Shown here: positions 9,132 through 17,941 of the stretch, in pieces
How positions within the stretch are numbered: the first letter of the stretch is position 1
How the letters are laid out: each line of letters starts with the position of its first letter
Assembly (NCBI RefSeq): GCF_014649995.1
Contig: NZ_BMUC01000003.1
Span: 1 to 64,000 of the forward strand
Length of the DNA: 64,000 nucleotides
From: Streptomyces griseoflavus
GTDB lineage: Bacteria; Actinomycetota; Actinomycetes; Streptomycetales; Streptomycetaceae
Direction of reading: 5' to 3'
Made by a program: the position numbers and the translations under genes
Notes under the pieces: model-generated
Databases searched by the model: none
Seen by the model: the letters and a program-made list of their open reading frames with translations, nothing else
What the model was told of the DNA's origin: nothing

Positions 9132-10846
9132 CCCACACATGGCGGATCCGTACCGTCACGGACGCGGCCCGCGCCCGTATCGCCGTCGCCCGGCTGGCCG
9201 AGGCGTACGGGGTGCCCACCGTGGAACGCGTCCGGCTGGCGACGGCGCTCAGCGGCCACCTGCGGCAGTGCCTCACCGAGGGCGGCACCTGGGTGCTCGG
9301 CCTGGAGGGTCCGGAATCCTCCGCCGGCGACGCGGTCCTGCACGCCGTGGTGACGCCCTCCCCCGACGCCCCCGCCGCCGGCCGCGCCCCGTGGACGGTG
9401 ACCGCCCCCTGTACCGAGCCACGCCTGGCCGCCGGCGACGACGACGCGGTGGCGGAGGACCCGGCGGGCCTGTCCGAGGCGCTGCTGGGCTCCGACGAGG
9501 ACACCGCCCTGGTGCTGGACAAGCTCGCCGAGCAGGAGGAGCTGGTCGCCTTCCACCGGGAGGAGCTGCACCAGACCAATCAGGGTGTCGTGGCGCTGCA
9601 CGCCGAGCTGGACGCGGCGGGCCGGGCGCAGCAGGAGGCGTTCGCCGCCGAGCGGCGGGCACGCGAGGAGGCGGAGAAGGCCCGTCGCAGACTCACGTTC
9701 CTGGCGGACGCGAGCGCCGTACTGACCGCCTCCCTGAACCACGGCGAGATCGTGCGCCGGCTGCCGGAACTGCTCGTGCCGCAGTACGCCGGCGGAGTCG
9801 ACGTGTGGCTGTTCGACGACGAGGACGACCTGCGCCGGCCGGCCGACCACCCGAACGCGGCGGTGCTCGCGGCCCGCACCGGGCGCCCCCAGTACGCCGC
9901 CGACCATCCCGGGGGCATGCCCGGGGTGGACGACCGGCCGCCCTCGGCCCTGAACGCCGGGCGGCCGCTGCTGTGCGTACCGCTGTCGGCGCGCCGTTCG
10001 CCGCTGGGTGTGCTGACGCTGTCGTCGCCGGGGACGCGCTGGGACCCGGACGACGCCGTGATGCTGATCGAGCTGGCCCGGCGGGCCGGCATCGCCCTGG
10101 ACAACGCCCGCCGGTTCGAGCACAACCGCGACATCGCCGAGACGCTGCAGCGCGCCCTGCTCACGGAGCTGCCGGCGACGCCGGGCCTGAGCCTGGCGGC
10201 GCGCTATCTGCCGGCCACGCACGGACTGAACGTCGGCGGTGACTGGTACGACGCGTTCCGTCAGCGGGACGGCAGTCTGATCACCGTGATAGGGGACGTG
10301 ACGGGGCACGGGCTGCACGCCGCGGTGATGATGAGCCAGCTGCGCACCGCGCTGCGCGCCTACGCCGTCGACGGCGGGAGTCCCGGCCGGCTGCTGACCC
10401 GGCTGCACGGCTATCTGCGCCATCTCCAGCCGGACCTGTTCGCCACCGCGGTCATCGCGCGGTTCCATCCGGACGAGCAGACGCTGACCTGGGCCGCGGC
10501 GGGTCATCCGCCGCCGGTGCTGCGGCTGCCCGACGGCCGGGTGCGGGTACTGGACGCCAAGCCGGGCGCGATGCTCGGCATACCGCTGCGGCAGGACATC
10601 GCCGACCACACCGAGCCCCTGGAACCCGGTTCGACGCTGGCGCTCTACACCGACGGGCTGGTCGAGCGGCGGGCCCTGGGCATCGATCCGGGGATCGAGC
10701 GGCTGGCCGAGGCCCTCGGGGCGTACGGTTCCGCCGATCTGGACGCGGATCTGGAGCAGTCGGCGGACCGGATACTCCATCCTCTGCTGAGCGACTCCGA
10801 GCGCGACGACGACGTGTGCCTGCTGCTGTGCCATCTGCACGGCTGA
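9128..10846 (+). CDS. GAF-PP2C (RsbU-like) phosphatase with vestigial HATPase N-terminus
   Basis: 572 residues. Residues 1-60 resemble the beginning of an RsbT-like ATPase but lack the nucleotide-binding boxes. A coiled coil (about 130-190) then leads into GAF (about 195-335) and SpoIIE/PP2C (about 345-570) with GGDWYDAF, GDVTGHG and YTDGLVERR. It likely acts as the RsbU-type output phosphatase on the STAS antagonist. The N-terminal remnant may dock the RsbT-like kinase, which is inference. It overlaps the preceding gene by four bases and ends the stressosome-like operon. Confidence 0.88.
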   Translation: MTHTWRIRTVTDAARARIAVARLAEAYGVPTVERVRLATALSGHLRQCLTEGGTWVLGLEGPESSAGDAVLHAVVTPSPDAPAAGRAPWTVTAPCTEPRLAAGDDDAVAEDPAGLSEALLGSDEDTALVLDKLAEQEELVAFHREELHQTNQGVVALHAELDAAGRAQQEAFAAERRAREEAEKARRRLTFLADASAVLTASLNHGEIVRRLPELLVPQYAGGVDVWLFDDEDDLRRPADHPNAAVLAARTGRPQYAADHPGGMPGVDDRPPSALNAGRPLLCVPLSARRSPLGVLTLSSPGTRWDPDDAVMLIELARRAGIALDNARRFEHNRDIAETLQRALLTELPATPGLSLAARYLPATHGLNVGGDWYDAFRQRDGSLITVIGDVTGHGLHAAVMMSQLRTALRAYAVDGGSPGRLLTRLHGYLRHLQPDLFATAVIARFHPDEQTLTWAAAGHPPPVLRLPDGRVRVLDAKPGAMLGIPLRQDIADHTEPLEPGSTLALYTDGLVERRALGIDPGIERLAEALGAYGSADLDADLEQSADRILHPLLSDSERDDDVCLLLCHLHG

Positions 10847-10986
10847 CGCGGGGGTGACGGGTGCGCCCGCCGTTGCCTCCCGGTGCGCCGTCGCGCGGGT
10901 GAGGGCATCGTGGTGCTGAACAGGGGCACGCGTCAGGCATCGGCGTCCGAGGCAGGCGCCTGAAGCCGCATGAAGGGATGGACACC

Positions 10987-12351
10987 GTGACACGACCCAG
11001 GATCCTCGTGGTGGGCGCGGGTTTCGCCGGCGTGGAGTGCGTGCGGCGCCTGGAGCGCAGGCTCGCCCCGGACGAGGCCGACCTCACTCTGGTGACGCCG
11101 TTCTCCTACCAGCTGTATCTGCCCCTCCTGCCCCAGGTCGCCTCGGGTGTGCTGACCCCGCAGTCGGTCGCGCTGTCCCTGCGCCGCAGCGAGCGGTACC
11201 GCACCCGGATCATCCCGGGCGGGGCCATCGGCGTGGACCTGCGGTCCAAGGTCTGCGTCGTACGCATCGTCAACGGCGAGATCGTCAACGAGCCGTACGA
11301 CTACATCGTGCTGGCTCCCGGCAGCGTCACCCGCACCTTCGACATCCCGGGACTCACGGACCACGCCTTCGGCATGAAGTCGCTGGCCGAGGCCGCCTAC
11401 CTGCGGGACCACGTCATCTCCCAGCTGGACCTGGCCGACGCGTGCCACGATCCGGTGGAGCGGGCCTCGCGGCTGCAGTTCGTGGTGGTCGGCGGCGGCT
11501 ACGCGGGCACCGAGACCGCGGCGTGCCTCCAGCGGCTGACGCACGCGGCCGTCAAGCGCTACCCCCGCCTGGACCCGGGGCTGATCAAGTGGCATCTGAT
11601 CGACATCGCGCCGAAGCTCATGCCGGAACTGGGCGAGAAGCTCGGGCGCAGCGCGCACGAGATCCTGACCCGGCGCGGCATCGAGATCTCGCTGGGAGTC
11701 TCCATCGAGAAGGCGAGCGCCGAGGAGGTGACCTTCACCGACGGCCGGGTGGTGCCCACCCGCACCCTGATCTGGACCGCGGGGGTGGTCGCCAGCCCGC
11801 TCATCGCCACACTCGGCGCGGAGACCGTACGGGGACGGCTCGCGGTCAACGCGGACATGTGCCTGCCGGGCCACGACGGGGTGTTCGCGCTCGGCGACTC
11901 GGCCGCGGTGCCCGACGTGGCCAAGGGCGACGGCGCGGTGTGCCCGCCGACGGCACAGCACGCGCTGCGGCAGGGCAGGCACGTCGCCGAGAACGTCATC
12001 GCGACGCTGCGGGGCCGGCCGACGCGGCCGTACGTCCACCGGGACCTGGGGCTCGTGGTGGACCTCGGCGGCACGGACGCGGTGTCCAAGCCGTTCGGTT
12101 TTGAGCTGCACGGTCTGCCCGCGCAGGCGGTGGCCCGCGGCTACCACTGGTCGGCGCTGCGCACCGGCGTCGCCAAGACCCGGGTGATGACCAACTGGCT
12201 GCTGAACGCGGTCGCCGGCGACGACTTCGTCCGCACCGGCTTCCAGGCGCACCGGCCGGGCAACCTGAGGGACTTCGAGTATCTCGACGCCTATCTGACG
12301 CCGGAGCAGGTGCGGACGCACGTCGAGGAAGCGGGCCGGGCGGCTCGGTGA
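10987..12351 (+). CDS. Type II NADH dehydrogenase (NAD(P)/FAD-dependent oxidoreductase)
   Basis: About 454 residues. The N-terminal FAD motif RILVVGAGFAGVE and the central NAD motif FVVVGGGYAGTETA are both intact, as is a GDSAAVPD FAD site near residue 305. This fits non-proton-pumping NDH-2 enzymes that pass electrons from NADH to quinone at the membrane; the C-terminal region is amphipathic. GTG 10987 lies 9 bases after AAGGG and is preferred over the in-frame ATG 10978, which abuts that sequence. No obvious operon partner; the next gene starts 76 bases on. Confidence 0.88.
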   Translation: MTRPRILVVGAGFAGVECVRRLERRLAPDEADLTLVTPFSYQLYLPLLPQVASGVLTPQSVALSLRRSERYRTRIIPGGAIGVDLRSKVCVVRIVNGEIVNEPYDYIVLAPGSVTRTFDIPGLTDHAFGMKSLAEAAYLRDHVISQLDLADACHDPVERASRLQFVVVGGGYAGTETAACLQRLTHAAVKRYPRLDPGLIKWHLIDIAPKLMPELGEKLGRSAHEILTRRGIEISLGVSIEKASAEEVTFTDGRVVPTRTLIWTAGVVASPLIATLGAETVRGRLAVNADMCLPGHDGVFALGDSAAVPDVAKGDGAVCPPTAQHALRQGRHVAENVIATLRGRPTRPYVHRDLGLVVDLGGTDAVSKPFGFELHGLPAQAVARGYHWSALRTGVAKTRVMTNWLLNAVAGDDFVRTGFQAHRPGNLRDFEYLDAYLTPEQVRTHVEEAGRAAR

Positions 12352-12427
12352 TCCGCGGGGCAGGGGACGGCTCGCGCCGTGCGCCGGCGGGGTCCGGGCC
12401 GGTGACGACGGGGGAGGGTGCGGCGGA

Positions 12428-14671
12428 GTGAACGCGGCGGGACGGCCGGGATGGACACGGTGGACACGGCTGCGGGACCACCTGGCGGCGTCCGACCCCG
12501 GCCTGCTGCGGCTGACGGCCGGACTGCGGACGGTGGGGGCCGTGGCACTGACACTGGCGGTGCTCGCCTCACTGGGGTTCGGCGTCCCCCGACTGGTGAC
12601 GGGGGCCATGACGGCGATGGTCGCCACCTTCGCCATCCGGGAGCGCCGGCGCTCCGCCCAGGCGGTCACGCTGGCCTGCGGGCTGGCGGTGGCGCTGGTG
12701 TCCGTGTCGCTGGGCGCGGTGCTCGGCGAGCGTCCGGTCGTCGGGGACGCCTTCTTCGTCGTCCTGATCTTCTGCGCGGTGTACGGCCGCCGGTTCGGCG
12801 ACCGCGGGACCTCGCTCGGGCTGATCGGCTTCCAGGTGTACTTCGTGTCCCTGTTCGTCGGTGCCTCCACCGACGACCTGCCGGGACTGTGGGCCGCCAT
12901 GTCCGTCGCGTTCGCCTGCAGTGCGCTGGTGCGGTTCGCCGTGGTCCCGGTGGCACCGGCCGGTCTGCTGCTGCGGCTGCGCCAGGCGTTCCGGGCCCGG
13001 CTGGGCCGGCTCGTCACCGCGCACCTGGCACTGCTCGACGCCGCGCCGGAGGAGATGGACAAGGCGCTGGAGGAGGTGCGCGAGGGCACGGCCCGGCTGC
13101 ACGAGACGGCCCTGATGATCCAGACCCGGCTGGAGGACGGCACGCCCGACGAGTCGGCGGCACGGCTGGTGCAGCGCCGGATCGCGGACGCGGAGATCGC
13201 CGCCGAGCGTCTCGGCCTGCTGCTGCTGTCCGCCCGCAGCGCCGAACGGGCGGACACCCTCACCCTCCATCTGCCGGGCGCGCCCGCCCCCGAGGTCGGG
13301 CGGCTGCCCGGGCCGGACGAGGCCGCCGACCTGCTGCGGCGGGATCTGGAGGCACTGCGCGCGCTGGTGCTGTGGACCGGAACGGCGGGGACGGGCGTGG
13401 CCCATGTCCGCAACCGGCTGCTCGCCTACCGGGACGAGGAGAACCTGCCGCGGGCCTCACCGGCCGTGCAGGACGTGTTCCGGGCCGTCGGGGAGACCGC
13501 GCGCGCCGTCATGGGGCTGCGGGTCGCCCTGGACGGTCCGCAGGACGAGTCGGACGACAGTCCGGCGACGGCCAGGTCCCGGGAGGAACTGGAGGCGGAG
13601 GACGCCGCCATCGACGCCGGTGAGGAGGCCGAGGAGGCCGACCGCCGCACGGGGCTGCGGCGGCCCACCACCCGGGCGGCCGTCCAGGTGGCCGTGGGCT
13701 CGACGCTCGCGATCATCGGCGGCGAACTGCTGTCCACCGACCGGTGGTACTGGGCTGTGCTGACCTGCTGGATCGTCTTCATCAACACGGCCTCGACGGG
13801 CGAGATCCTCGTCAAGGGGTACCGGCGGCTGCTGGGCACGGTGTTCGGTGTGGTCGCCGGTATCGCGCTGGCGGCCGTGGTGGGCCGGCACACCCTGCCG
13901 GCGTTCCTGCTGGTGCTGGTGCTGATCTTCCTGATGTTCTACACGGCGCCGCTGTCCTACACGCTGATGTCGTTCTTCGTCACCGCGATGCTCGGGCTGC
14001 TCTACACCCTGCTGCACACCTACAGCTGGGAGGTGCTGGTGCTGCGTCTGGAGGAGACGGCGCTCGGCGCGGCCTGCGGGGTGGTCGCGGCGGCACTGGT
14101 GCTGCCGGTGCGCACCGACCGGCGCACCGACGAGCTGCTCGAGACCGTGCTGGAACGGCTCGCCGAGGTCACCGACGCCGCGGTGGGGCAGCTCAGCGGC
14201 GCTCCCGGCGAGGACCTGCTGGACCGGGCGCGGGAGCTGGACCAGGCGCTGGGCGACCTGCGCTCCGCCACCCAGCCGCTCACCCATCCGGTCACGCCCC
14301 TGCGGGCCCGCCGCACCAACGCGAGGTACGTGGTGGCGCTCCTGGAGACCTGCGCGTACCACGCGCGGTCGCTGGCGGCGACGGCCGAGCTGCTGCCCAC
14401 CCACCCCTCGATCGCGGCGGATCCCCGGCTGCGGGGCGCGGCGGGACGTACGGTGCGCAACATCAGGACGATCGCGAGCCGGGTCGCCGGCGAGGAGGTC
14501 TCCCGGCCCGTCGAGACGGGCCCGAGCATCGCCTCCCTCCTGGGCGACGACGGTGCCTCCCGCTACGGCCGCATCACCGGCCGGGTCCTGCGCCACCTGG
14601 AGCGCCTCGACGAGGCCGTGGTCGGTCTCGCCCGCCCCCTGGACGTACGCGTCTCGACCCCCGACCGCTGA
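12428..14671 (+). CDS. FUSC-family membrane protein (putative aromatic acid/efflux transporter)
   Basis: 747 residues with two hydrophobic blocks of about five to six helices each (about residues 35-170 and 415-570), each followed by a long soluble helical region. This is the fusaric acid resistance (FUSC/YccS) architecture. These proteins are thought to export aromatic acids; the substrate here is not visible. GTG 12428 follows a GGGAGG-type site. An acidic stretch near 370-405 links the halves. A GC-rich hairpin follows the stop. Confidence 0.82.
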   Translation: MNAAGRPGWTRWTRLRDHLAASDPGLLRLTAGLRTVGAVALTLAVLASLGFGVPRLVTGAMTAMVATFAIRERRRSAQAVTLACGLAVALVSVSLGAVLGERPVVGDAFFVVLIFCAVYGRRFGDRGTSLGLIGFQVYFVSLFVGASTDDLPGLWAAMSVAFACSALVRFAVVPVAPAGLLLRLRQAFRARLGRLVTAHLALLDAAPEEMDKALEEVREGTARLHETALMIQTRLEDGTPDESAARLVQRRIADAEIAAERLGLLLLSARSAERADTLTLHLPGAPAPEVGRLPGPDEAADLLRRDLEALRALVLWTGTAGTGVAHVRNRLLAYRDEENLPRASPAVQDVFRAVGETARAVMGLRVALDGPQDESDDSPATARSREELEAEDAAIDAGEEAEEADRRTGLRRPTTRAAVQVAVGSTLAIIGGELLSTDRWYWAVLTCWIVFINTASTGEILVKGYRRLLGTVFGVVAGIALAAVVGRHTLPAFLLVLVLIFLMFYTAPLSYTLMSFFVTAMLGLLYTLLHTYSWEVLVLRLEETALGAACGVVAAALVLPVRTDRRTDELLETVLERLAEVTDAAVGQLSGAPGEDLLDRARELDQALGDLRSATQPLTHPVTPLRARRTNARYVVALLETCAYHARSLAATAELLPTHPSIAADPRLRGAAGRTVRNIRTIASRVAGEEVSRPVETGPSIASLLGDDGASRYGRITGRVLRHLERLDEAVVGLARPLDVRVSTPDR

Positions 14672-15282
14672 CACTCCTGCCCCCGCGAGGGGGCGCGTAC
14701 CGGGAAGGGCCGGCCACGCCGGCGCCGCCCTCCCCCGGTACGCGCCGGCCACGGCACCCACTCGCCGCACGGGGCGCTGGTGCCGGGCCCCAGGAGCCCG
14801 GCACCCGTGGCCCGTGCGGCCGGGACCCCGGGCCAGGACGGGACCCCTGGCCAGGACGAGGGCCCGGGCCCACCCCCGGCACCCCGCTTCGCACTGCCCT
14901 CTCTGCCCGAACGGGACCCCATTGGCCCGAAGGCCGGTGGCCCCCAGGGCGTCCCCCGAGCCAGGACGGGAGCCCCCGGGCCCACCGCCCCCGGCACCGC
15001 GGTTCCCTCAGCGCCTCCGTGCCCCAGCGGGACCCACTGGCCGAAGGCCAGCGGGTCTCCGGGCGCGTTGCCCGAGCCAAGACGGAGCCCGCCGTCGCTC
15101 TGCCCCAGGCGCCGGCTTGGGGCGGCACGCGCCGTGAAGGGGTCCGGCCGCCCGTGGCCGGTGCGTGGGGGGAGCGTGGTCATGCCGGGCTCGTGGGCGC
15201 ATGGCCGGGGCCCGTCACCCCGGTGCGGGGAGACGGGCCCGATGGGTGGCGTGGGGACGGGACGGTGCGTGCGCCGGGCGGG
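14672..15282. repeat. Gene-free interval with degenerate 110-116 bp tandem repeat
   Basis: About 600 bases with no believable gene; the open frames across it are Gly/Pro/Arg-rich on both strands. A GCCARGACG element recurs at about 14850, 14960 and 15076 (spacing 110 and 116), with a shorter copy at 14832. Shared sub-blocks such as CCGGCACC and TGGCC(C)GAAGGCC come in the same order. The second unit contains a strong hairpin at 15031-15055 (GACCC, mismatch, CTGGCC, GAA loop, GGCCAG, GGGTC). Function unknown; it may be a remnant repeat or a structured transcript end. Confidence 0.5.
14679..14694 (+). terminator. GC-rich hairpin after FUSC gene
   Basis: GCCCCC-GCGA-GGGGGC is a perfect six-base stem starting about 8 bases after the stop. 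No T-tract follows, as is usual in streptomycetes. Confidence 0.4.
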
Positions 15283-15711
15283 TCAGAAGTCCGTCGGGAG
15301 GCCACTGGCCTCGGCGATGCCTCGTAGCTCCTCGTTCTGGCGGTGGCGGTCCCTGATGAAGTCGGCGATCTCGCCCAGCCGGGACGGGTCGGCGGCGGTG
15401 GCCGCGTCGGTGACCACCCTGACCGGTCCGGTGTCGTCGACCTCCAGCTCGACCACCTCGTTGTCCAGGCGGCCGGTGACGGCGGTGGCGATGACCAGGG
15501 CGGCCTCGTCGCGGACCTCCTGGGGCAGTTCCTCGTCGCCGCTGTCCAGCGCGAGGTCCATGCCGGACAGGCGGTGTTCGTCGATCGCTTCGAGGACCGG
15601 CTCCACCACGTCAAGCAGAAGCCGGTAGTCCTCGGTGTCCATCCGGACGCGCAGGAGGTCGAGGTAGACGTCCACGGGCCGGCCTTCCGGGGGAATCTCG
15701 GATTCGCTCAT
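15283..15711 (-). CDS. Hypothetical acidic protein
   Basis: 142 residues, strongly acidic, mostly helical with a central beta-like segment (NEVVELEVDDTGPVRVV). No signal peptide, membrane helix or catalytic motif, and I do not recognise the family. ATG 15711 is preferred; a TTG at 15738 is in frame but would almost touch the upstream gene. It is the last gene of a minus-strand run behind a SigB-like sigma factor and DUF5133, so it may belong to the same stress regulon. Confidence 0.7.
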   Translation of the reverse strand: MSESEIPPEGRPVDVYLDLLRVRMDTEDYRLLLDVVEPVLEAIDEHRLSGMDLALDSGDEELPQEVRDEAALVIATAVTGRLDNEVVELEVDDTGPVRVVTDAATAADPSRLGEIADFIRDRHRQNEELRGIAEASGLPTDF

Positions 15712-15739
15712 CGGCTTCGGGTTCCCCGCACCCGGCAAG

Positions 15740-15988
15740 TCATACGGCGGCCGGCCGGGCGGCCGCGCTCCGCGGGTCCGGCTGCCCGTCGGCCGCCGCC
15801 AGCCAGCGGTGCGCCGTGGCCAGGGCCTGGCGCACGTCCCGGGTGCCGGTCGACACGCACAGCGTGTACGCCAGGTCGCCGGTCCGCGGGTCGGGGGCCG
15901 TGCTGCCGTGGGTGACGGTTCCGGTGGCCGCCAGGGCCTCGTACTCCTCGACGAGGCGGCGCAGCACGGTGGGGTGGGGCTTCAGCAT
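15740..15988 (-). CDS. DUF5133 family protein
   Basis: 82 residues beginning MLKPHPTVLRRLVEEYEAL and containing DLAYTLCVSTGTRDVRQAL, both typical of the small streptomycete DUF5133 family. Function unknown. A GTG at 16033 is in frame and would overlap the upstream sigma gene, but family members begin at the MLxPHP motif, so ATG 15988 is chosen. These genes often sit beside SigB-like sigma factors, as here. Confidence 0.82.
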   Translation of the reverse strand: MLKPHPTVLRRLVEEYEALAATGTVTHGSTAPDPRTGDLAYTLCVSTGTRDVRQALATAHRWLAAADGQPDPRSAAARPAAV

Positions 15989-16029
15989 GTGTTTCGTTCT
16001 CTCGCAGTCGGATTCGGGGCGGGCGGCGG

Positions 16030-16896
16030 TCACGCCGTCGCCGAGTGGTGTCCGTCGCCGCCGCGCGGCGTCTTGCGCTGGCCCAGCACGTCGGCGCGCA
16101 CCCGGGCGCAGCTGCGGCTGATGAGGCGGGAGACGTGCATCTGGGAGATGCCGAGCCGGTCGGCGATACGGCTCTGGGTCATGTCCTCGAAGAAGCGCAT
16201 GTAGAGGATGGCGCGCTCACGCTCGGGCAGCCGGCGCAGCCCTTCCTTGGCGGACTCGCGGTCGACCACGACGTCGAACGAGGCGTCCGCGGTGCCGAGG
16301 GTGTCGGCGAGGCTGTAGCCGTCCTCCTCCGAGGACAGCTCGGCGTCGAGGGACAGGGTGCTGAAGCTCTCCAGCGCCTCCATCCCGGCGGCGACCTCCT
16401 CCTCGGTCAGCCCGGTGTGCGCGGCGACGGCCGCCACGGACGGTTCGGGGCTGCCGGGGTTCTGGGTGAGCTCGCGGCGCGCCACGCGCACCTTGTTGCG
16501 CAGTTCCTGTACGCGGCGGGGCACCCGCAGCGCCCACATGCGGTCACGGAAGTGCCGCTTGACCTCGCCGGTGATGGTGGGGACGGCGTAGCTCTCGAAG
16601 GCGCCGCGGCTCGGGTCGAACCGGTCGATGGCCTTGACCAGCCCGAGGGCGGCGACCTGGCGCAGGTCCTCGATGGACTCGCCGCGGTCGCGGAAACGGC
16701 CGGCGATGCGGTGGGCCATGGGCAGCCAGGCCGTGGCGAGCTCGTCGCGGACCGCCTCGCGCTCGGGGCCGTCCTCCAGCGAGGCGAGCCGGTCGAAGAG
16801 GGCGGCGGTGTCGGGGGCGTCGTCGTGTCGCCGGCGGGGCGGCGCGGTCTGCGCGTCGGAGGAGCCGGGACGATGGGCGGACGTGTCAATGAGCAT
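16030..16896 (-). CDS. SigB/SigF/SigG-family RNA polymerase sigma factor
   Basis: 288 residues. Region 2 reads DLRQVAALGLVKAIDRFDPSR with FESYAVPTITGEVKRHFRD. Region 3 follows (VPRRVQELRN to about 205), then region 4 with the helix-turn-helix RIADRLGISQMHVSRLISR. This group directs stress and sporulation genes from GNNT/GGGTAC-type promoters and is held by RsbW-like proteins; an RsbW-like gene lies 182 bases upstream on the same strand. By position it could be the S. coelicolor SigM (SCO7314) counterpart, by recall only. The His/Thr-rich C-terminus is short and unremarkable. Confidence 0.92.
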   Translation of the reverse strand: MLIDTSAHRPGSSDAQTAPPRRRHDDAPDTAALFDRLASLEDGPEREAVRDELATAWLPMAHRIAGRFRDRGESIEDLRQVAALGLVKAIDRFDPSRGAFESYAVPTITGEVKRHFRDRMWALRVPRRVQELRNKVRVARRELTQNPGSPEPSVAAVAAHTGLTEEEVAAGMEALESFSTLSLDAELSSEEDGYSLADTLGTADASFDVVVDRESAKEGLRRLPERERAILYMRFFEDMTQSRIADRLGISQMHVSRLISRSCARVRADVLGQRKTPRGGDGHHSATA

Positions 16897-17078
16897 GCGG
16901 TTCGCTCCCGAACGGTGGTTGTGAGGGGGGTACCGCGGGACGGTTGCCGCCAGGACACCCGGAGGGTCCTCAGCGGCCTGCCGTTCCCGCCGGCGCGCCT
17001 CCGGTCCGAAGCACGAACCTCCGATTGCCCCGGCCCCGGTGGAACAAACTCCGCTTCACCGCGCAATCCGCCGGAGAC

Positions 17079-17513
17079 TCAGAGCAGCGGCACGAGCGCG
17101 GTGATGCACTTGCCGCCGGCCGGCAGGTCGGACACCCGGATGTCGCGGGCGAGCCGGCACACGATGGGCCAGCCGTGGCCGCCGGGACGGCGGCGTCCGC
17201 GCTGGTCGGTGCGCGGCACGGCGACGGGCAGCTCGTCGCTGCGGTCGCTGACCGACAGCCGCACCCCGGGACCGCTGACGTCGACCCGGAAGTCGGTGAC
17301 ACCCCCGCCGTGCAGGATGGCGTTGGTGGTCAGCTCGGAGGCGACGAGCAGGACGTCCGCCAGGGCGTCGGTGTCACAGGCGGTGTGGGTGGCGCGGCAG
17401 CGCTCGGAGACCGCCCGCGCGACGGCCTCGCGTACCTCGGCCGGGCGGGCGGGCACCGCCCGGGGCGTCCCGGGCGGCACGAGAACGGACTCGGTCGTGC
17501 GCTCCTGACTCAT
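17079..17513 (-). CDS. RsbW-like ATP-binding anti-sigma regulator
   Basis: 144 residues, GHKL fold. The N-box ASELTTNAILHG and the G2-like GGHGWPIVCRLA are present, but the G1 box is degraded (DRSDELP instead of DxGxG). It may therefore bind its partner without efficient ATP turnover, which is inference. GAGGAG precedes the ATG by about 7 bases. It is the first gene of a minus-strand set with the SigB-like sigma factor, so that sigma is its likely target. Confidence 0.85.
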   Translation of the reverse strand: MSQERTTESVLVPPGTPRAVPARPAEVREAVARAVSERCRATHTACDTDALADVLLVASELTTNAILHGGGVTDFRVDVSGPGVRLSVSDRSDELPVAVPRTDQRGRRRPGGHGWPIVCRLARDIRVSDLPAGGKCITALVPLL

Positions 17514-17656
17514 GCTGCGGCTCCTCGGCTCGGTGGCTGGCAGTGGTCGACGGGAATGCCTCGTACCTCCCTTTTCGGCTCACCTGTCACCTTGAGGACA
17601 AACCTCCCGGTCGTTTCCCGGCCGTCTGTCATCCGAACGCCGCACGCGGGTACGTG

Positions 17657-17893
17657 ATGCCTATGACCGATGTGGTGGACGCGGACGAACTGCTGCGGCG
17701 CATTCAGCGGGCGAGGGCCTGCGCGGCCCAGGAGGAGCGGACCTGGCGGGCCCGGGGCGAGGAGTTGGGACGGGAGGGCTCCGGCGACCCGGCCGCCGCG
17801 CGGGACGCCGAGGTGCGCGAGGTGGCGTACGGGGTGGTGCTGCGGGTGCTGGACGAGATCCTGACGCCGGGACGGCACAGCGCGCGGGGCTGA
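17657..17893 (+). CDS. Small hypothetical helical protein
   Basis: 78 residues, charged, mostly helical (ADELLRRIQRARACAAQEER, EVREVAYGVVLRVLDEIL). It begins MPMTDVVDADELL; ATG 17663 is an alternative. GGGTAC at 17648-17653 lies just before the start, but no matching -35 is in register. I do not recognise the family. It is divergent from the RsbW-like gene and 48 bases ahead of the decarboxylase. Confidence 0.6.
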   Translation: MPMTDVVDADELLRRIQRARACAAQEERTWRARGEELGREGSGDPAAARDAEVREVAYGVVLRVLDEILTPGRHSARG

Positions 17894-17941
17894 ACGGCAC
17901 GCGCGGATTGCCACCGTCCGAACGCGGGCACCCGGCGCCCC

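Noticed and set aside
14563-15183. Minus-strand open frame of about 206 codons over the repeat region
   Set aside because: Gly/Pro/Arg/Ser-rich with no Shine-Dalgarno or recognisable motif, and it overlaps the 3' end of the FUSC gene.
17648-17653. GGGTAC as a promoter for the small hypothetical gene
   Set aside because: The best upstream candidate (GTCAT) is out of register by one base, and the transcript would be leaderless.
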